The notes under the pieces: generated by a model
The model's database searches: none
Seen by the model: the letters and a program-made list of their open reading frames with translations, nothing else
What the model was told of the DNA's origin: nothing
Program-made: the position numbers and the translations under genes
Shown: one piece after another, positions 25,623-34,936 of the stretch
Layout of the letters: every line of letters starts with the position of its first letter
Numbering within the stretch: position 1 is the first letter of the stretch
DNA from: Pseudomonas arsenicoxydans
GTDB taxonomy: Bacteria; Pseudomonadota; Gammaproteobacteria; Pseudomonadales; Pseudomonadaceae
Assembly: GCF_006438915.1 (NCBI RefSeq)
Contig: NZ_RCZE01000005.1
Coordinates: 372,001 to 436,000 of the forward strand
DNA: 64,000 bases
Direction: 5' to 3'

Positions 25623-27596
25623 ATGCAGACGCCTCTGATCGACCTGCAAGGCATTCGCAAAGCCTACGGCGGCGGCGACTCCCCCGAAGTGCATGTGTTG
25701 CGCGGCATCGACTTGCAGATCCATGCCGGGGAGTTCGTGGCGATTGTCGGCGCCTCCGGGTCCGGAAAGTCGACGCTGATGAACATCCTCGGCTGCCTCG
25801 ACCGCCCGACATCGGGCGAATACCGCTTCGCCGGGGAAAACGTCGCCGGGCTCGGCAGTGATGAACTGGCCTGGCTGCGCCGCGAAGCCTTCGGTTTTGT
25901 GTTCCAGGGTTATCACCTGATCCCGTCCGGCTCGGCCCAGGAAAACGTCGAGATGCCGGCCATTTACGCAGGTTTACCGGCCGCCGAACGCCATGCCCGC
26001 GCCGCCGCCCTGCTCGACCGTCTCGGTCTGGCCTCGCGCACCGGCAACCGTCCGCATCAACTCTCCGGCGGCCAGCAACAACGGGTGTCCATCGCCCGCG
26101 CCTTGATGAACGGCGGCCACATCATCCTCGCCGATGAGCCCACCGGTGCCCTCGACAGCCACAGCGGCGCCGAGGTCATGACCCTGCTCGATGAACTGGC
26201 GAGCCAGGGTCACGTGGTGATCCTGATCACCCATGACCGCGAAGTCGCGGCCCGGGCCAAGCGCATCATCGAAATCCGCGACGGCCTCATCATCAGCGAC
26301 AGCGCCCGCGACAACCCTCAAGCCCAGACCTCAGCCAATCCCGGCGCGTTGCAAGCCGTGGATTTGCGCAAGCGTCTGAGCGAAGGCGCCGAAGCCACCG
26401 GCGCGTGGAAAGGCGAACTGATCGATGCGGTGCAAGCGGCGTGGCGGGTGATGTGGATCAACCGCTTCCGCACCGCGCTGACGCTGCTCGGGATCATCAT
26501 CGGCGTGGCGTCGGTAGTGGTGATGCTCGCCGTCGGCGAAGGCAGCAAGCGCCAGGTCATGGCGCAAATGGGCGCCTTCGGTTCGAACATCATTTACCTC
26601 AGCGGTTCGGCGCCGAACCCGCGCACCGCGCCAGGCATCGTCACCCTCGACGACGTCGCGGCGGTGGCCAGCCTGCCGCAAGTGATGCGGATTATGCCGG
26701 TCAACGGTCAGGAAGCCGGGGTGCGTTTCGGCAACCTCGACCACTTGAGTTACGTCGGCGGCAACGACACTAACTTCCCGGCGATCTTCAACTGGCCGGT
26801 GGTCGAAGGCAGCTACTTCACCGAGGCCGATGAGCGAAACGCCGCAGCGGTCGCGGTGATCGGCCACAAAGTGCGAACCAAGTTACTCAAGGATGTCGCG
26901 GACCCCATCGGCCAATACATCCTGATCGAAAACGTGCCCTTCCAGGTGGTCGGGGTGCTCGCGGAAAAAGGCGCCAGTTCCGGCGATTCCGACAGCGACG
27001 ACCGCATCGCCATCCCCTACTCCGCCGCCAGCGTCCGGCTATTCGGCACGCACAACCCGGAATACGTGGCCATCGCCGCCGCCGATGCGCGCAAGGTCAA
27101 GGAAACCGAAATCGCCATCGAACAATTGATGCTGCGCCTGCACAACGGCAAGAAGGATTTCGAACTGACCAACAACGCGGCGATGATCCAGGCCGAAGCA
27201 CGCACGCAAAATACCCTGTCACTGATGCTAGGCTCGATTGCAGCCATTTCCTTGCTGGTGGGCGGCATCGGTGTGATGAACATCATGTTGATGACCGTGC
27301 GCGAACGTACCCGCGAGATCGGTATCCGCATGGCTACCGGGGCCCGGCAGCGCGACATCCTCCGGCAGTTTTTGACCGAGGCAGTGATGCTCTCGGTGGT
27401 CGGCGGGCTGGCCGGGATCGCTTTGGCGCTGATCGTCGGCGGTGTGTTGATTCTCAGCGAAGTCGCTGTCGCATTCTCCTTGATAGCGGTGCTCGGCGCC
27501 TTTGGTTGCGCCCTGGTCACCGGTGTTGTCTTCGGCTTCATGCCGGCCCGCAAAGCTGCCCGACTCGACCCGGTCACGGCCCTTACCAGTGAATGA
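25623..27596 (+). CDS. pvdT: PvdT, MacB-type ABC transporter (ATPase plus permease)
   Basis: A 657-residue MacB-like fusion. The N-terminal ATPase (about 1-235) has Walker [10 protein letters not shown], signature [15 protein letters not shown] and Walker [14 protein letters not shown]. The C-terminal half is a four-TM permease with a large periplasmic domain and the FtsX-type end ([34 protein letters not shown]). It powers pyoverdine export with PvdR and OpmQ. It starts immediately after the pvdR stop and is followed by opmQ 7 bases later. Confidence 0.94.
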   Translation: MQTPLIDLQGIRKAYGGGDSPEVHVLRGIDLQIHAGEFVAIVGASGSGKSTLMNILGCLDRPTSGEYRFAGENVAGLGSDELAWLRREAFGFVFQGYHLIPSGSAQENVEMPAIYAGLPAAERHARAAALLDRLGLASRTGNRPHQLSGGQQQRVSIARALMNGGHIILADEPTGALDSHSGAEVMTLLDELASQGHVVILITHDREVAARAKRIIEIRDGLIISDSARDNPQAQTSANPGALQAVDLRKRLSEGAEATGAWKGELIDAVQAAWRVMWINRFRTALTLLGIIIGVASVVVMLAVGEGSKRQVMAQMGAFGSNIIYLSGSAPNPRTAPGIVTLDDVAAVASLPQVMRIMPVNGQEAGVRFGNLDHLSYVGGNDTNFPAIFNWPVVEGSYFTEADERNAAAVAVIGHKVRTKLLKDVADPIGQYILIENVPFQVVGVLAEKGASSGDSDSDDRIAIPYSAASVRLFGTHNPEYVAIAAADARKVKETEIAIEQLMLRLHNGKKDFELTNNAAMIQAEARTQNTLSLMLGSIAAISLLVGGIGVMNIMLMTVRERTREIGIRMATGARQRDILRQFLTEAVMLSVVGGLAGIALALIVGGVLILSEVAVAFSLIAVLGAFGCALVTGVVFGFMPARKAARLDPVTALTSE

Positions 27597-27603
27597 TTTC
27601 TCC

Positions 27604-28998
27604 ATGAAGCCGCCACTCAGTCTGTTGACGCTCTGCCTGTTGCTCGGCGCTTGCGGCACACCCGCCCAGCGCCCGGACGCCGGTATCGTGCCGCCCGTTT
27701 CCTGGCAATCGCCGCACACGCAAGACGCCGTGCGCAGCAACCCGCAATGGTGGACGCAGTTCGGCAGCCCGCAACTGGACCGATTGATCGACCAGGCGCG
27801 AGTCGGCAGTTTCGATCTGGCCGCGGCCATCGCCCGGGTGCGTCAGGCCCAGGCCGAAACAGTGGTGGCCGGCGGTTCGCAGCTGCCGGAAGTTACGGCG
27901 GGGGTAAATGCCAATCGCCAAAAACTGATGCGCGGCAATGGCTACAGCCAATTGGATGCCGACAGCGATAACAGCGCCGTGGACTATTTCAACGCCAACC
28001 TCAGCGCCAGCTACGAAATCGATTTCTGGGGCGGCCAACGTGCTTCCCGCGACAGCGCGCAATTTGCCTTGCAGGCCAGCCAGTTCGATCAGGCGACGGT
28101 GGAACTGACGCTGCTCAGCAGTGTTGCCAGCGGCTACGCGCAAACCCTGTCCCTGCGCGAACAGAGCCGCATCGCCGAGTTGAACCTGGCGAATGCGCAG
28201 AACGTGTTGAAGCTGGTGCAGACGCGCTTTGATTCAGGCTCGGCGACGGCGCTGGAATTGGCGCAGCAGAAAAGCCTGGTCGCCGCGCAACAACGGCAAT
28301 TGCCGCTGGTGCAGCAACAGGCGCAGGACGCGTCGATCAACCTTGCCGCCCTGCTCGGCCGACCGGTTCAGGCGTTGGCATTGGGTCAGGAAAACTTTGA
28401 TCAGCTGTCATGGCCGACCATTGGCGCCGGCCTGCCCAGCGAACTGATGAGCCGTCGACCGGACATTGCCCGTGCCGAGGCGCAACTGGCGGCGGCGCAG
28501 GCGGATGTCACCGTGGCCCGCGCGGCGATGTTGCCGACCGTGACGTTGAGCGCCGAAATCGGTTCGGGCGCGGATCGCGCGTCGGACATTCTGCGCAGTC
28601 CGTTCTATAACCTCACCGCCGGGCTGCTTGCGCCAGTGTTCAACAACGGACGCTTGGGTGCCGCGCGCGACAAGGCCACGGCCCGTCAGGAAGAGCTGTT
28701 GGAGAATTACCGTGGAGCGATCATTAACGGTTTCGCCGACGTCGAACAAGCGCTGAACAGCATTCGCGGGCTGGATGAACAGCGGCACTGGCAAGGTGAA
28801 GAACTGAAGCAGGCGCAGACCGCGTTCGACATTGCGCAGAGTCGCTATCAGGCCGGCGCCGAGGATTGGCTGACGGTGCTGGAGACGCAACGCACGTTGT
28901 ATGCGGCGCAGGATTTGAATGTGCAGCTGCGGTTGTCGCGGTTGCAGGCGAGTATTGCGCTGTACAAGGCGTTGGGTGGGGGGTGGCAGGTTTTTTGA
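27604..28998 (+). CDS. opmQ: OpmQ, outer-membrane channel lipoprotein of pyoverdine efflux
   Basis: A 464-residue outer-membrane efflux protein of the TolC/NodT family. The N terminus has a lipobox (LCLLLGAC), so the mature protein begins at a lipidated Cys about 17 residues in. The two family repeats are visible (PQWWTQFGSPQLDRLIDQA; SRRPDIARAEAQLAAAQADV). It forms the exit duct for PvdRT. I chose the ATG at 27604; an in-frame GTG at 27589, overlapping the pvdT end, would add five residues. It is the last gene of the operon, followed by a REP pair. Confidence 0.92.
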   Translation: MKPPLSLLTLCLLLGACGTPAQRPDAGIVPPVSWQSPHTQDAVRSNPQWWTQFGSPQLDRLIDQARVGSFDLAAAIARVRQAQAETVVAGGSQLPEVTAGVNANRQKLMRGNGYSQLDADSDNSAVDYFNANLSASYEIDFWGGQRASRDSAQFALQASQFDQATVELTLLSSVASGYAQTLSLREQSRIAELNLANAQNVLKLVQTRFDSGSATALELAQQKSLVAAQQRQLPLVQQQAQDASINLAALLGRPVQALALGQENFDQLSWPTIGAGLPSELMSRRPDIARAEAQLAAAQADVTVARAAMLPTVTLSAEIGSGADRASDILRSPFYNLTAGLLAPVFNNGRLGAARDKATARQEELLENYRGAIINGFADVEQALNSIRGLDEQRHWQGEELKQAQTAFDIAQSRYQAGAEDWLTVLETQRTLYAAQDLNVQLRLSRLQASIALYKALGGGWQVF

Positions 28999-29018
28999 TG
29001 GCGGTGTCTGTTCGGCCG

Positions 29019-29103
29019 CCTTCGCGAGCAAGCCCGCTCCCACATTTGACCCCATTCTCATGTGAGAACTCGGTCGAATGTGGGAGCGGGCTTGCTCGCG
29101 AAG
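29019..29103. repeat. REP pair (family 1)
   Basis: Inverted copies of TTCGCGAGCAAGCCCGCTCC around an inner spacer lie between the convergent opmQ and pvdP gene ends. The whole unit could fold as one long hairpin and may shield both mRNA ends. Confidence 0.9.
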
Positions 29104-29125
29104 AACGATAACGCGGTCTGACTGA

Positions 29126-30754
29126 TTAACTGATAACCGGTTTAGCCTTCAAATGCCGCGCATACCAGGGCCGCTGCGGCACCTTGCGGAACAAGTCAGC
29201 GAGCTTCTTCTCATCCTCGCCAAAGGTTATCCGCAGCGCCATCTTCATGGTTTCCGGGTCCATTTCCACTGACTTGCCCGCCTGCAACCCCGGCGTGGTG
29301 CTGCAGCCGTGGGTGCTCGGCCCGAGCCACGGATCATCGACTTCCACCCAACGCCCCGGGGCAAACCACGCCACGCCATTGACCTCCAGCCGACTCACCT
29401 GCCCCGGGTGAAAGCGCTCGTGCGCACGAAACCAGTCTTCCAGTCGATCATCGATCCAGCCATGGAAATGCCAGAACACCGGGTTCACATGGGACGAAAA
29501 CGGGTCACCGAGGAAGTCGTTTTCCGGCGCAAACCAGCGTGCGGAAAAATCTGATGGATCCCGGGCGAACGGTACCGGATGGCCATTGGACGGATCACGC
29601 GGCACCGAAGCCCAGCGCATGTGCAGCCAGTCGTGTAGGCCCAATTCAACCTCTGAACCGAACTGCCCCAAGGTCAGCTTCGACAGGTAACGCGGGTCGC
29701 GGTAGCGCGACTCCCAGACCTGGAAGTTGCTGTGATAAGTCTCGGCGGTCTTGATGTCACTGACCCACTGCGAGTATTCGGCATCGTCATCAGCCAGCCA
29801 GGTCGGCGGCAGCGCCCTGCCGTCGTGGTTGTCGCAGTACTGGGCGAAGCCGATGCGGTCACGGACCAGTTCCGGTTGCGGCAACGGAAAGTGCTGCCAC
29901 GACGGCAGGTCCTGCATCGACCGCGCCGTGCCGAGCATGTGCCGGTGCATGAAGAAAAAATCCACGCCCGAGCCGTTGCGATCCTTGCGCGCACCGCGAG
30001 CATCGCGCTCCTTGTCACGCGGCCCCGGTTGCCAGCCGAGGCCACGCAGGGCATTGCGTTTGTCTTCGGCAAGGGTGTGCCATTTGTCCCGCGAGGCATG
30101 CCAGAGCTGGTGAAACAGCCGGTGCTCGGGGGAAATCAGCCAGGCCAGCAGCGGCGCATTCAGCCCGGCACGCTCGCGGGCTTCGGGGAAGATGCGTTTG
30201 ACCGCGATGAAGCGGTTGTCCTGCGCGGTCATCATCAGCGGTCGATCGAGGTTCAATACGCGACCGCTGAGGCTGCCGCTGCCGGCGTTGCCGAACCCGG
30301 CCCAGACTTCGTCCAGGGTCATGCTGAATTCGTAATCGGGGGTGCCGTTGGCCACGTCGGCACTGACCAGTCGCCAACTCAATTGCGCCGCTTTGGCCTC
30401 GGCCAGATCGCCCAGCACCCGATAGCGCGGTGTCTCGTTGGAACGCAAACGCTCGGCCGTGTCGAGAAATCCGATCAAGCCGCGCCCTTTGTGGCCGACG
30501 TCCAGAAACACTTCCAGACCGTCGCGAGGCAAACCTTCAATCCCGGCATCACGCCCTTCAAAACGAATCTGCCAGACGCCCCGCAGCGTATCCGCCAACC
30601 GCTGGCCGGCGACATCCGCCACATCAAAAGACGCTTCGCCGGGGGTGATCGTCGGATCCGCTTTCGTCCATTCGCGATGCCCATAAAAAGCCGCAGGCAC
30701 GGCAGCACCGGTCAGCGCCAGGCCTGCTATGAACCCTCGTCGAGAAATCGTCAT
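29126..30754 (-). CDS. pvdP: PvdP, periplasmic tyrosinase of pyoverdine chromophore maturation
   Basis: A 542-residue copper enzyme that oxidises and cyclises the D-Tyr/Dab part of ferribactin to dihydropyoverdine in the periplasm. The Tat signal is seen as SRRGFIAGLALTGAAVPAAF. His-rich copper-site segments are LFHQLWHASRDKWH, FFFMHRHMLG and NPVFWHFHGWIDDRLEDW. Length matches P. aeruginosa PvdP (about 544 aa). The ATG at 30754 puts the twin-arginine motif at residues 4-5 and follows an AGGTAGGGCA ribosome site; the longer frame from 30793 is not needed. It is divergent from pvdM, with a PvdS box 45 bases upstream. Confidence 0.94.
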   Translation of the reverse strand: MTISRRGFIAGLALTGAAVPAAFYGHREWTKADPTITPGEASFDVADVAGQRLADTLRGVWQIRFEGRDAGIEGLPRDGLEVFLDVGHKGRGLIGFLDTAERLRSNETPRYRVLGDLAEAKAAQLSWRLVSADVANGTPDYEFSMTLDEVWAGFGNAGSGSLSGRVLNLDRPLMMTAQDNRFIAVKRIFPEARERAGLNAPLLAWLISPEHRLFHQLWHASRDKWHTLAEDKRNALRGLGWQPGPRDKERDARGARKDRNGSGVDFFFMHRHMLGTARSMQDLPSWQHFPLPQPELVRDRIGFAQYCDNHDGRALPPTWLADDDAEYSQWVSDIKTAETYHSNFQVWESRYRDPRYLSKLTLGQFGSEVELGLHDWLHMRWASVPRDPSNGHPVPFARDPSDFSARWFAPENDFLGDPFSSHVNPVFWHFHGWIDDRLEDWFRAHERFHPGQVSRLEVNGVAWFAPGRWVEVDDPWLGPSTHGCSTTPGLQAGKSVEMDPETMKMALRITFGEDEKKLADLFRKVPQRPWYARHLKAKPVIS

Positions 30755-30799
30755 TGCCCTACCTGTGTCAGCCATGAAGCAGGCTTTATCCAAGCTAGA

Positions 30800-30823
30800 A
30801 CGTTTTCCCCCTCCGAAAATTTA
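30800..30823 (-). promoter_or_regulatory. PvdS iron-starvation box of pvdP
   Basis: A perfect TAAAT-N16-CGT on the minus strand, with the CGT 45 bases before the pvdP start. A REP pair separates it from the oppositely oriented box of pvdM. Confidence 0.82.
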
Positions 30824-30827
30824 GAAG

Positions 30828-30904
30828 CTTCGCGAGCAAGCCCGCTCCCACATTTGATCTGCGTATACCTCGATCCAATGTGGGAGCGGGCTTGCTCGCG
30901 AAGA
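30828..30904. repeat. REP pair (family 1) between divergent PvdS promoters
   Basis: Inverted copies of CGCGAGCAAGCCCGCTCCCA start 5 bases after the pvdP box and end 17 bases before the pvdM box, filling the divergent promoter region. Confidence 0.9.
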
Positions 30905-30920
30905 GGCCGGCAGATTCACC

Positions 30921-30944
30921 TAAATTATCGGATCAACCACTCGT
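30921..30944 (+). promoter_or_regulatory. PvdS iron-starvation box of pvdMN
   Basis: A perfect TAAAT-N16-CGT in the context CCTAAATTAT, with the CGT 50 bases before the pvdM start. Confidence 0.82.
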
Positions 30945-30994
30945 CCATCCCAGATAGCAAAGCCCCCCACACCGGGGCAACGAACCTGACTGAG

Positions 30995-32350
30995 ATGAAC
31001 ATGAAAACACCCCGTTCAAAAAAGGCGTTGTACCTCTGCCTGCCCCTGGCGCTGGCCATCAGCGCCGGTGCCGGCTATGCCGTCTGGGATCATTGGTTCA
31101 AAGACAACCCCGGCTACCCGGTCAAAGTCATGCAGCAGGCCGATGAACTGCAAACGCGTATCCTCTCCTTCGACAGCCACGTCACCGTGCCCCTCGACTT
31201 CGGCACCGCCGGCAATGAAGCCGACAAGGATGGCAGCGGCCAGTTCGACCTGGTCAAAACCGGACGCGGACGCCTGTCCGGCGCGGCCCTGACTATCTTC
31301 GGCTGGCCGGAAATCTGGAACGGCGCCAACGCCCCGCACCGCCCCACCGCCGGTTTCGTCGACGAAGCCCGGTTCGAGCAGGAAACCCGCTATAAAATCA
31401 TCAGCGCCATGGTTCGCGATTTCCCCAACCAGGTCGCCATCGCCTACACCCCCGACGACTTCCGGCGCTTGCACGGCGAAGGCAAGTTCGCAGTGTTCAT
31501 GAGCATGCTCAACGCCTACCCGCTGGGCAACGACCTCAACGCTCTGGACAAGTGGGCCGCCCGTGGCATGCGCATGTTCGGTTTCAGTTACGTGGGCAAC
31601 AACGCCTGGGCCGACTCGTCGCGCCCGCTGCCGTTTTTCAATGATTCGCGCGATGCCCTCGGCGGTCTGTCGGACATCGGCAAACAAGCCGTGCACCGCC
31701 TCAACGACCTCGGCGTGATCATCGATGTCTCGCAGATGTCGACCAAAGCCCTGGAACAAGTCGCGCAACTGAGCCGCACACCGATGGTCGCTTCGCACTC
31801 AGCGCCGCGTGCGCTGGTGGACATTCCGCGCAACCTCAGCGACCCGGAAATGCAGCTGATCAAGAACAGCGGCGGCGTGGTGCAGATCGTCGGTTTCCCG
31901 ACCTACATCCGCCCCTTGAGCCAAACCACCCAGGACAAACTCAATGCCCTGCGCGCCCGCTTCGACCTGCAACCGCTGCAAGGCCTGGAGATGGCGCTGA
32001 TGCCTGGCGACCCGGTGATCACCGTCTGGTCCGCGCAGCGCTTCGGCGAATACGCCAGCCAGCTCTACGCAATTGTCGACGAAGAACCGAAAGCCACGCT
32101 CAAGGACTACGGCGACGCGATTGATTACGCGGTGAAGAAAATCGGCATCGATCATGTCGGTATCAGCTCCGACTTCAACGACGGCGGTGGCCTCGAGGGC
32201 TGGAAGGATGTCAGCGAAGCGCGCAACGTCACGGCCGAACTGATCAGTCGCGGCTACAGCGAGGCCGATATCGCCAAACTGTGGGGCGGCAATTTCCTGC
32301 GGGTCTGGGACCAGGTGCAGAAGTCTTCCCGGCCGGTGGCGAACAACTGA
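30995..32350 (+). CDS. pvdM: PvdM, renal-dipeptidase-like protein required for pyoverdine maturation
   Basis: A 451-residue periplasmic protein of the membrane (renal) dipeptidase fold, anchored or exported by LYLCLPLALAISAGAGYAVW. Family landmarks are recognisable (VIIDVSQMSTKALEQVAQLS, PMVASHSAPRAL, HVGISSDFNDGG), but metal-site residues look altered. The N-terminal HxD reads HVT (SFDSHVTVPLDF), and the His expected in the DVSH motif is Gln (DVSQ). Peptidase activity is therefore doubtful. PvdM is reported to be needed for ferribactin oxidation by PvdP. I chose the ATG at 30995; a second ATG at 31001 is equally possible. It is first in the pvdMN unit, with its own PvdS box. Confidence 0.9.
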   Translation: MNMKTPRSKKALYLCLPLALAISAGAGYAVWDHWFKDNPGYPVKVMQQADELQTRILSFDSHVTVPLDFGTAGNEADKDGSGQFDLVKTGRGRLSGAALTIFGWPEIWNGANAPHRPTAGFVDEARFEQETRYKIISAMVRDFPNQVAIAYTPDDFRRLHGEGKFAVFMSMLNAYPLGNDLNALDKWAARGMRMFGFSYVGNNAWADSSRPLPFFNDSRDALGGLSDIGKQAVHRLNDLGVIIDVSQMSTKALEQVAQLSRTPMVASHSAPRALVDIPRNLSDPEMQLIKNSGGVVQIVGFPTYIRPLSQTTQDKLNALRARFDLQPLQGLEMALMPGDPVITVWSAQRFGEYASQLYAIVDEEPKATLKDYGDAIDYAVKKIGIDHVGISSDFNDGGGLEGWKDVSEARNVTAELISRGYSEADIAKLWGGNFLRVWDQVQKSSRPVANN

Positions 32351-32378
32351 ATCCCCTTTGCAAAAGCGAACCTTGCTG

Positions 32379-33659
32379 ATGACCAACCGTCGTTCATTCC
32401 TCAAGCAGGCCGGGATTCTCGCGGCCGGCCTGCCCCTGAGCAGCGCTGTGATAGTGCCTGCACGGGCTGCCACGGCGCAGCCGCTGCCCAAGGACAAGTG
32501 GGCGCATTTGCGCCAACTTTTCGATCAGGACCCGGACTATTTGCACTTCGCCAACTTTCTGGTGACATCGCACCCGCGACCGGTGCGCGAGGCCATCGAG
32601 CGGCACCGCGCCAACCTCGACCGCAACCCTGGTCGGGCGATGGACTGGGACCTCGGCGAAACGGAAAAACGCGAACAGGACGTGCGCGTCTGGGCCGGGC
32701 GTTACCTCAAGGCCAAACCCGAGCAGATCGCCCTCACCGGCAACACCACCGAAGGCTTGTCGCTGATCTACAGCGGCATTCATGTGCGTCCGGATCAGGA
32801 AATCCTCACCACCGAGCACGAACATTACGCCACGAACTATGCGCTGGATTACCGTCAGCAAAAGGACGGGGTCCAGGTGCGCAAGCTCAAGTTGTTCGAG
32901 AATAGCCGCGACGTGTCCGTCGACGAAGTACTCGGTTCCATTGCCAAAGGCATCCGCCTGCACACCCGCGTGCTCGGCATGACCTGGGTGCAATCCGGCA
33001 GTGGCGTGAAATTGCCGATCGGTGAGATTGGCAAACTGGTGGACGAACAGAACCGCAATCGCGACGACAAGGACCGCATTCTGTATGTGGTCGACGGCGT
33101 GCACGGTTTTGGCGTCGAAGACCTCGACTTCCCCGACATGCACTGCGACTTCTTTATCGCCGGCACTCATAAATGGATGTTCGGCCCGCGCGGCACCGGG
33201 ATCATTTGCGCCCGATCCGCCGAGCTCAAGGACGTGACGCCGACCATTCCGACCTTCTCCGAAGCCACCACCTTCTCGACGATCATGACCCCCGGCGGCT
33301 ATCACAGCTTTGAACACCGCTGGGCGCTGGACGAGGCGTTCAAGTTGCATCTGGAGCTGGGCAAGGCCGAGGTGCAGGCGCGGATTCATGCGCTCAATAC
33401 CTATGCGAAAACCCGCTTGCTGGAAAACCCGCGGATCGAACTGGTCACGCCAAAGAGCCCTGACCTGTCCGCCGGCTTCACCTTCTTCCGCATCAAGGAC
33501 CGCGACTGCGAACAAGTCGCCGCCCGGTTGATGGAAAACCGCGTGGTCTGCGACTCGGTGGAGCGCGATGTCGGCCCGGTGATCCGTATTGCGCCTGGCT
33601 TGCTCAACACCGAAGAGCAGATCGACCGCTTCATGACCCTGCTGAACAAAACCGCATGA
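32379..33659 (+). CDS. pvdN: PvdN, periplasmic PLP enzyme modifying the chromophore side chain
   Basis: A 426-residue PLP-dependent aminotransferase-fold enzyme carrying a Tat signal (TNRRSFLKQAGILAAGLPLS). The PLP-binding lysine is in FIAGTHKWMFGPRG and the Asp that holds the pyridine ring is in YVVDGVHGFG. PvdN converts the chromophore glutamate to the succinamide side chain. Length matches the P. aeruginosa protein (about 427 aa). The ATG at 32379 begins the Tat motif directly and lies 28 bases after the pvdM stop. Confidence 0.93.
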   Translation: MTNRRSFLKQAGILAAGLPLSSAVIVPARAATAQPLPKDKWAHLRQLFDQDPDYLHFANFLVTSHPRPVREAIERHRANLDRNPGRAMDWDLGETEKREQDVRVWAGRYLKAKPEQIALTGNTTEGLSLIYSGIHVRPDQEILTTEHEHYATNYALDYRQQKDGVQVRKLKLFENSRDVSVDEVLGSIAKGIRLHTRVLGMTWVQSGSGVKLPIGEIGKLVDEQNRNRDDKDRILYVVDGVHGFGVEDLDFPDMHCDFFIAGTHKWMFGPRGTGIICARSAELKDVTPTIPTFSEATTFSTIMTPGGYHSFEHRWALDEAFKLHLELGKAEVQARIHALNTYAKTRLLENPRIELVTPKSPDLSAGFTFFRIKDRDCEQVAARLMENRVVCDSVERDVGPVIRIAPGLLNTEEQIDRFMTLLNKTA

Positions 33660-33670
33660 CGCTTATGCCC

Positions 33671-33767
33671 TCTGTGGCGAGGGAGCTTGCTCCCGGTGGG
33701 CCGCGTAGCGGTCCCAAAAGAAAGGGCCTGCTGCGCAGGCCAGCGGGAGCAAGCTCCCTCGCCACAA
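33671..33767. repeat. REP pair (family 2)
   Basis: A different palindrome family: TGGCGAGGGAGCTTGCTCCC and its inverted copy, with an inner pair around GGCCTGCTGCGCAGGCC. It lies in the 163-base gap between pvdN and pvdO, where no promoter box was found. Confidence 0.9.
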
Positions 33768-33822
33768 TGATTCGTCGCCCTTTAAGCGTGACACCCCGAT
33801 TTCTCTTTACTCGAGATGACTC

Positions 33823-34689
33823 ATGAACCGAGATCAATTGACTCTGCCGTTCAAGGCCCTGGCCCTGACCGCACTTATGATCGGAGGCGCCCAGGCCGCC
33901 ACCCCGCCGCTCCCCGGCAAGGTATTCAAGGACTGCCGCGACTGCCCGGAAATGGTGGTACTGCCCGCCGGCACCTTCAGCATGGGCACACCGGACGATG
34001 AAGTCGGCCGCGAGCCCGACGAAGGCCCGATGCACGACGTGACCTTCGCCAAACCGTTCGCCATGAGCCGCTTCCAGGTCACCGCCGGTGAATGGGACAG
34101 CTACTTGCGCGAGAGCGGCGTGATCATTGCCAATGGCGATACCCGGCCGGGCCGCGAGTGCGTGGCCAGCAAACCACGTTATCCGCAGACACCGCGCCAG
34201 CCTGCGGTGTGCATGAACTTCGATGACGTGAAGAATTACGTCGCCTGGTTGTCGAAAAAAACCGGGCAGAACTACCACATGGTCAGCGAAGCCCAACGGG
34301 AATACGCCGCTCGGGGTGGCACCAAGGGCGCGTTCCCTTTCCCCTTCGATGAGGGCAAGGAATACAGCATCGCCAGGCACGCCAACACCTACGGCCCGGC
34401 GGACGGTTACAGCTACAGTTCGCCCGTTGGCAGCTACCCGCCGAACGCGTTTGGCATGTATGACATGCATGGCAACGTTTATGAATGGGTCGAAGACTGC
34501 GAACACCCGGACTACGTCGGTGCGCCTGCCGATGGCAGCGCGTGGGTAGAGGCCAACTGCGAAGCCGTGCGCATTCGCGGCAATGACTGGGGTGAAGCGC
34601 CGGTGTTTTCACGCTCGGGCAACCGCAATAGCCAGTACCCGCAAGAGCGCGGAGACTGGATGGGTTTCCGCGTGGTGCGGGATCTCTAA
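33823..34689 (+). CDS. pvdO: PvdO, formylglycine-generating-enzyme-like pyoverdine maturation protein
   Basis: A 288-residue periplasmic protein of the FGE-sulfatase fold (FGE-type N terminus VVLPAGTFSMGTPDDE; C-terminal FGMYDMHGNVYEWVEDCEHP and GDWMGFRVVRDL). A signal peptide (LALTALMIGGAQAA) precedes it. In pyoverdine maturation PvdO oxidises dihydropyoverdine to complete the fluorescent chromophore. It follows pvdN across a REP pair; no PvdS box was seen upstream, so it probably depends on the pvdM promoter. Confidence 0.92.
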   Translation: MNRDQLTLPFKALALTALMIGGAQAATPPLPGKVFKDCRDCPEMVVLPAGTFSMGTPDDEVGREPDEGPMHDVTFAKPFAMSRFQVTAGEWDSYLRESGVIIANGDTRPGRECVASKPRYPQTPRQPAVCMNFDDVKNYVAWLSKKTGQNYHMVSEAQREYAARGGTKGAFPFPFDEGKEYSIARHANTYGPADGYSYSSPVGSYPPNAFGMYDMHGNVYEWVEDCEHPDYVGAPADGSAWVEANCEAVRIRGNDWGEAPVFSRSGNRNSQYPQERGDWMGFRVVRDL

Positions 34690-34715
34690 GTTATTCAGAC
34701 TCACCGCGTAATCGT

Positions 34716-34801
34716 TCTTCGCGAGCAAGCCCGCTCCCACATTAGACCGAGTTCTCATATGAGAGTGGGGTCGAATGTGGGAGCGGGCTTGCTCGCGAAG
34801 A
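34716..34801. repeat. REP pair (family 1)
   Basis: Inverted copies of TTCGCGAGCAAGCCCGCTCC around a spacer containing an inner inverted repeat (TCTCATATGAGA). It lies downstream of pvdO and upstream of the pvdE promoter. Confidence 0.9.
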
Positions 34802-34871
34802 CGGACTATCCGTCGACATAGCCATTTATTGGTAGACCGCCATCGCGCAGCACCACCAGTCGGCACCCGGC

Positions 34872-34895
34872 TAAATTAAGCCCTCGATCAGACGT
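34872..34895 (+). promoter_or_regulatory. PvdS iron-starvation box of pvdE
   Basis: A perfect TAAAT-N16-CGT in the context GCTAAATTAA, with the CGT 41 bases before the pvdE start. Confidence 0.82.
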
Positions 34896-34936
34896 TCTAC
34901 TGGGTATCTGCCTTTCCACCCAAGGAACCGTCCTCC

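Noticed and set aside
29732..30994. Upstream extension of the pvdM reading frame
   Set aside because: It runs antisense through pvdP and through a REP pair; the real start is at 30995, just after the PvdS box.
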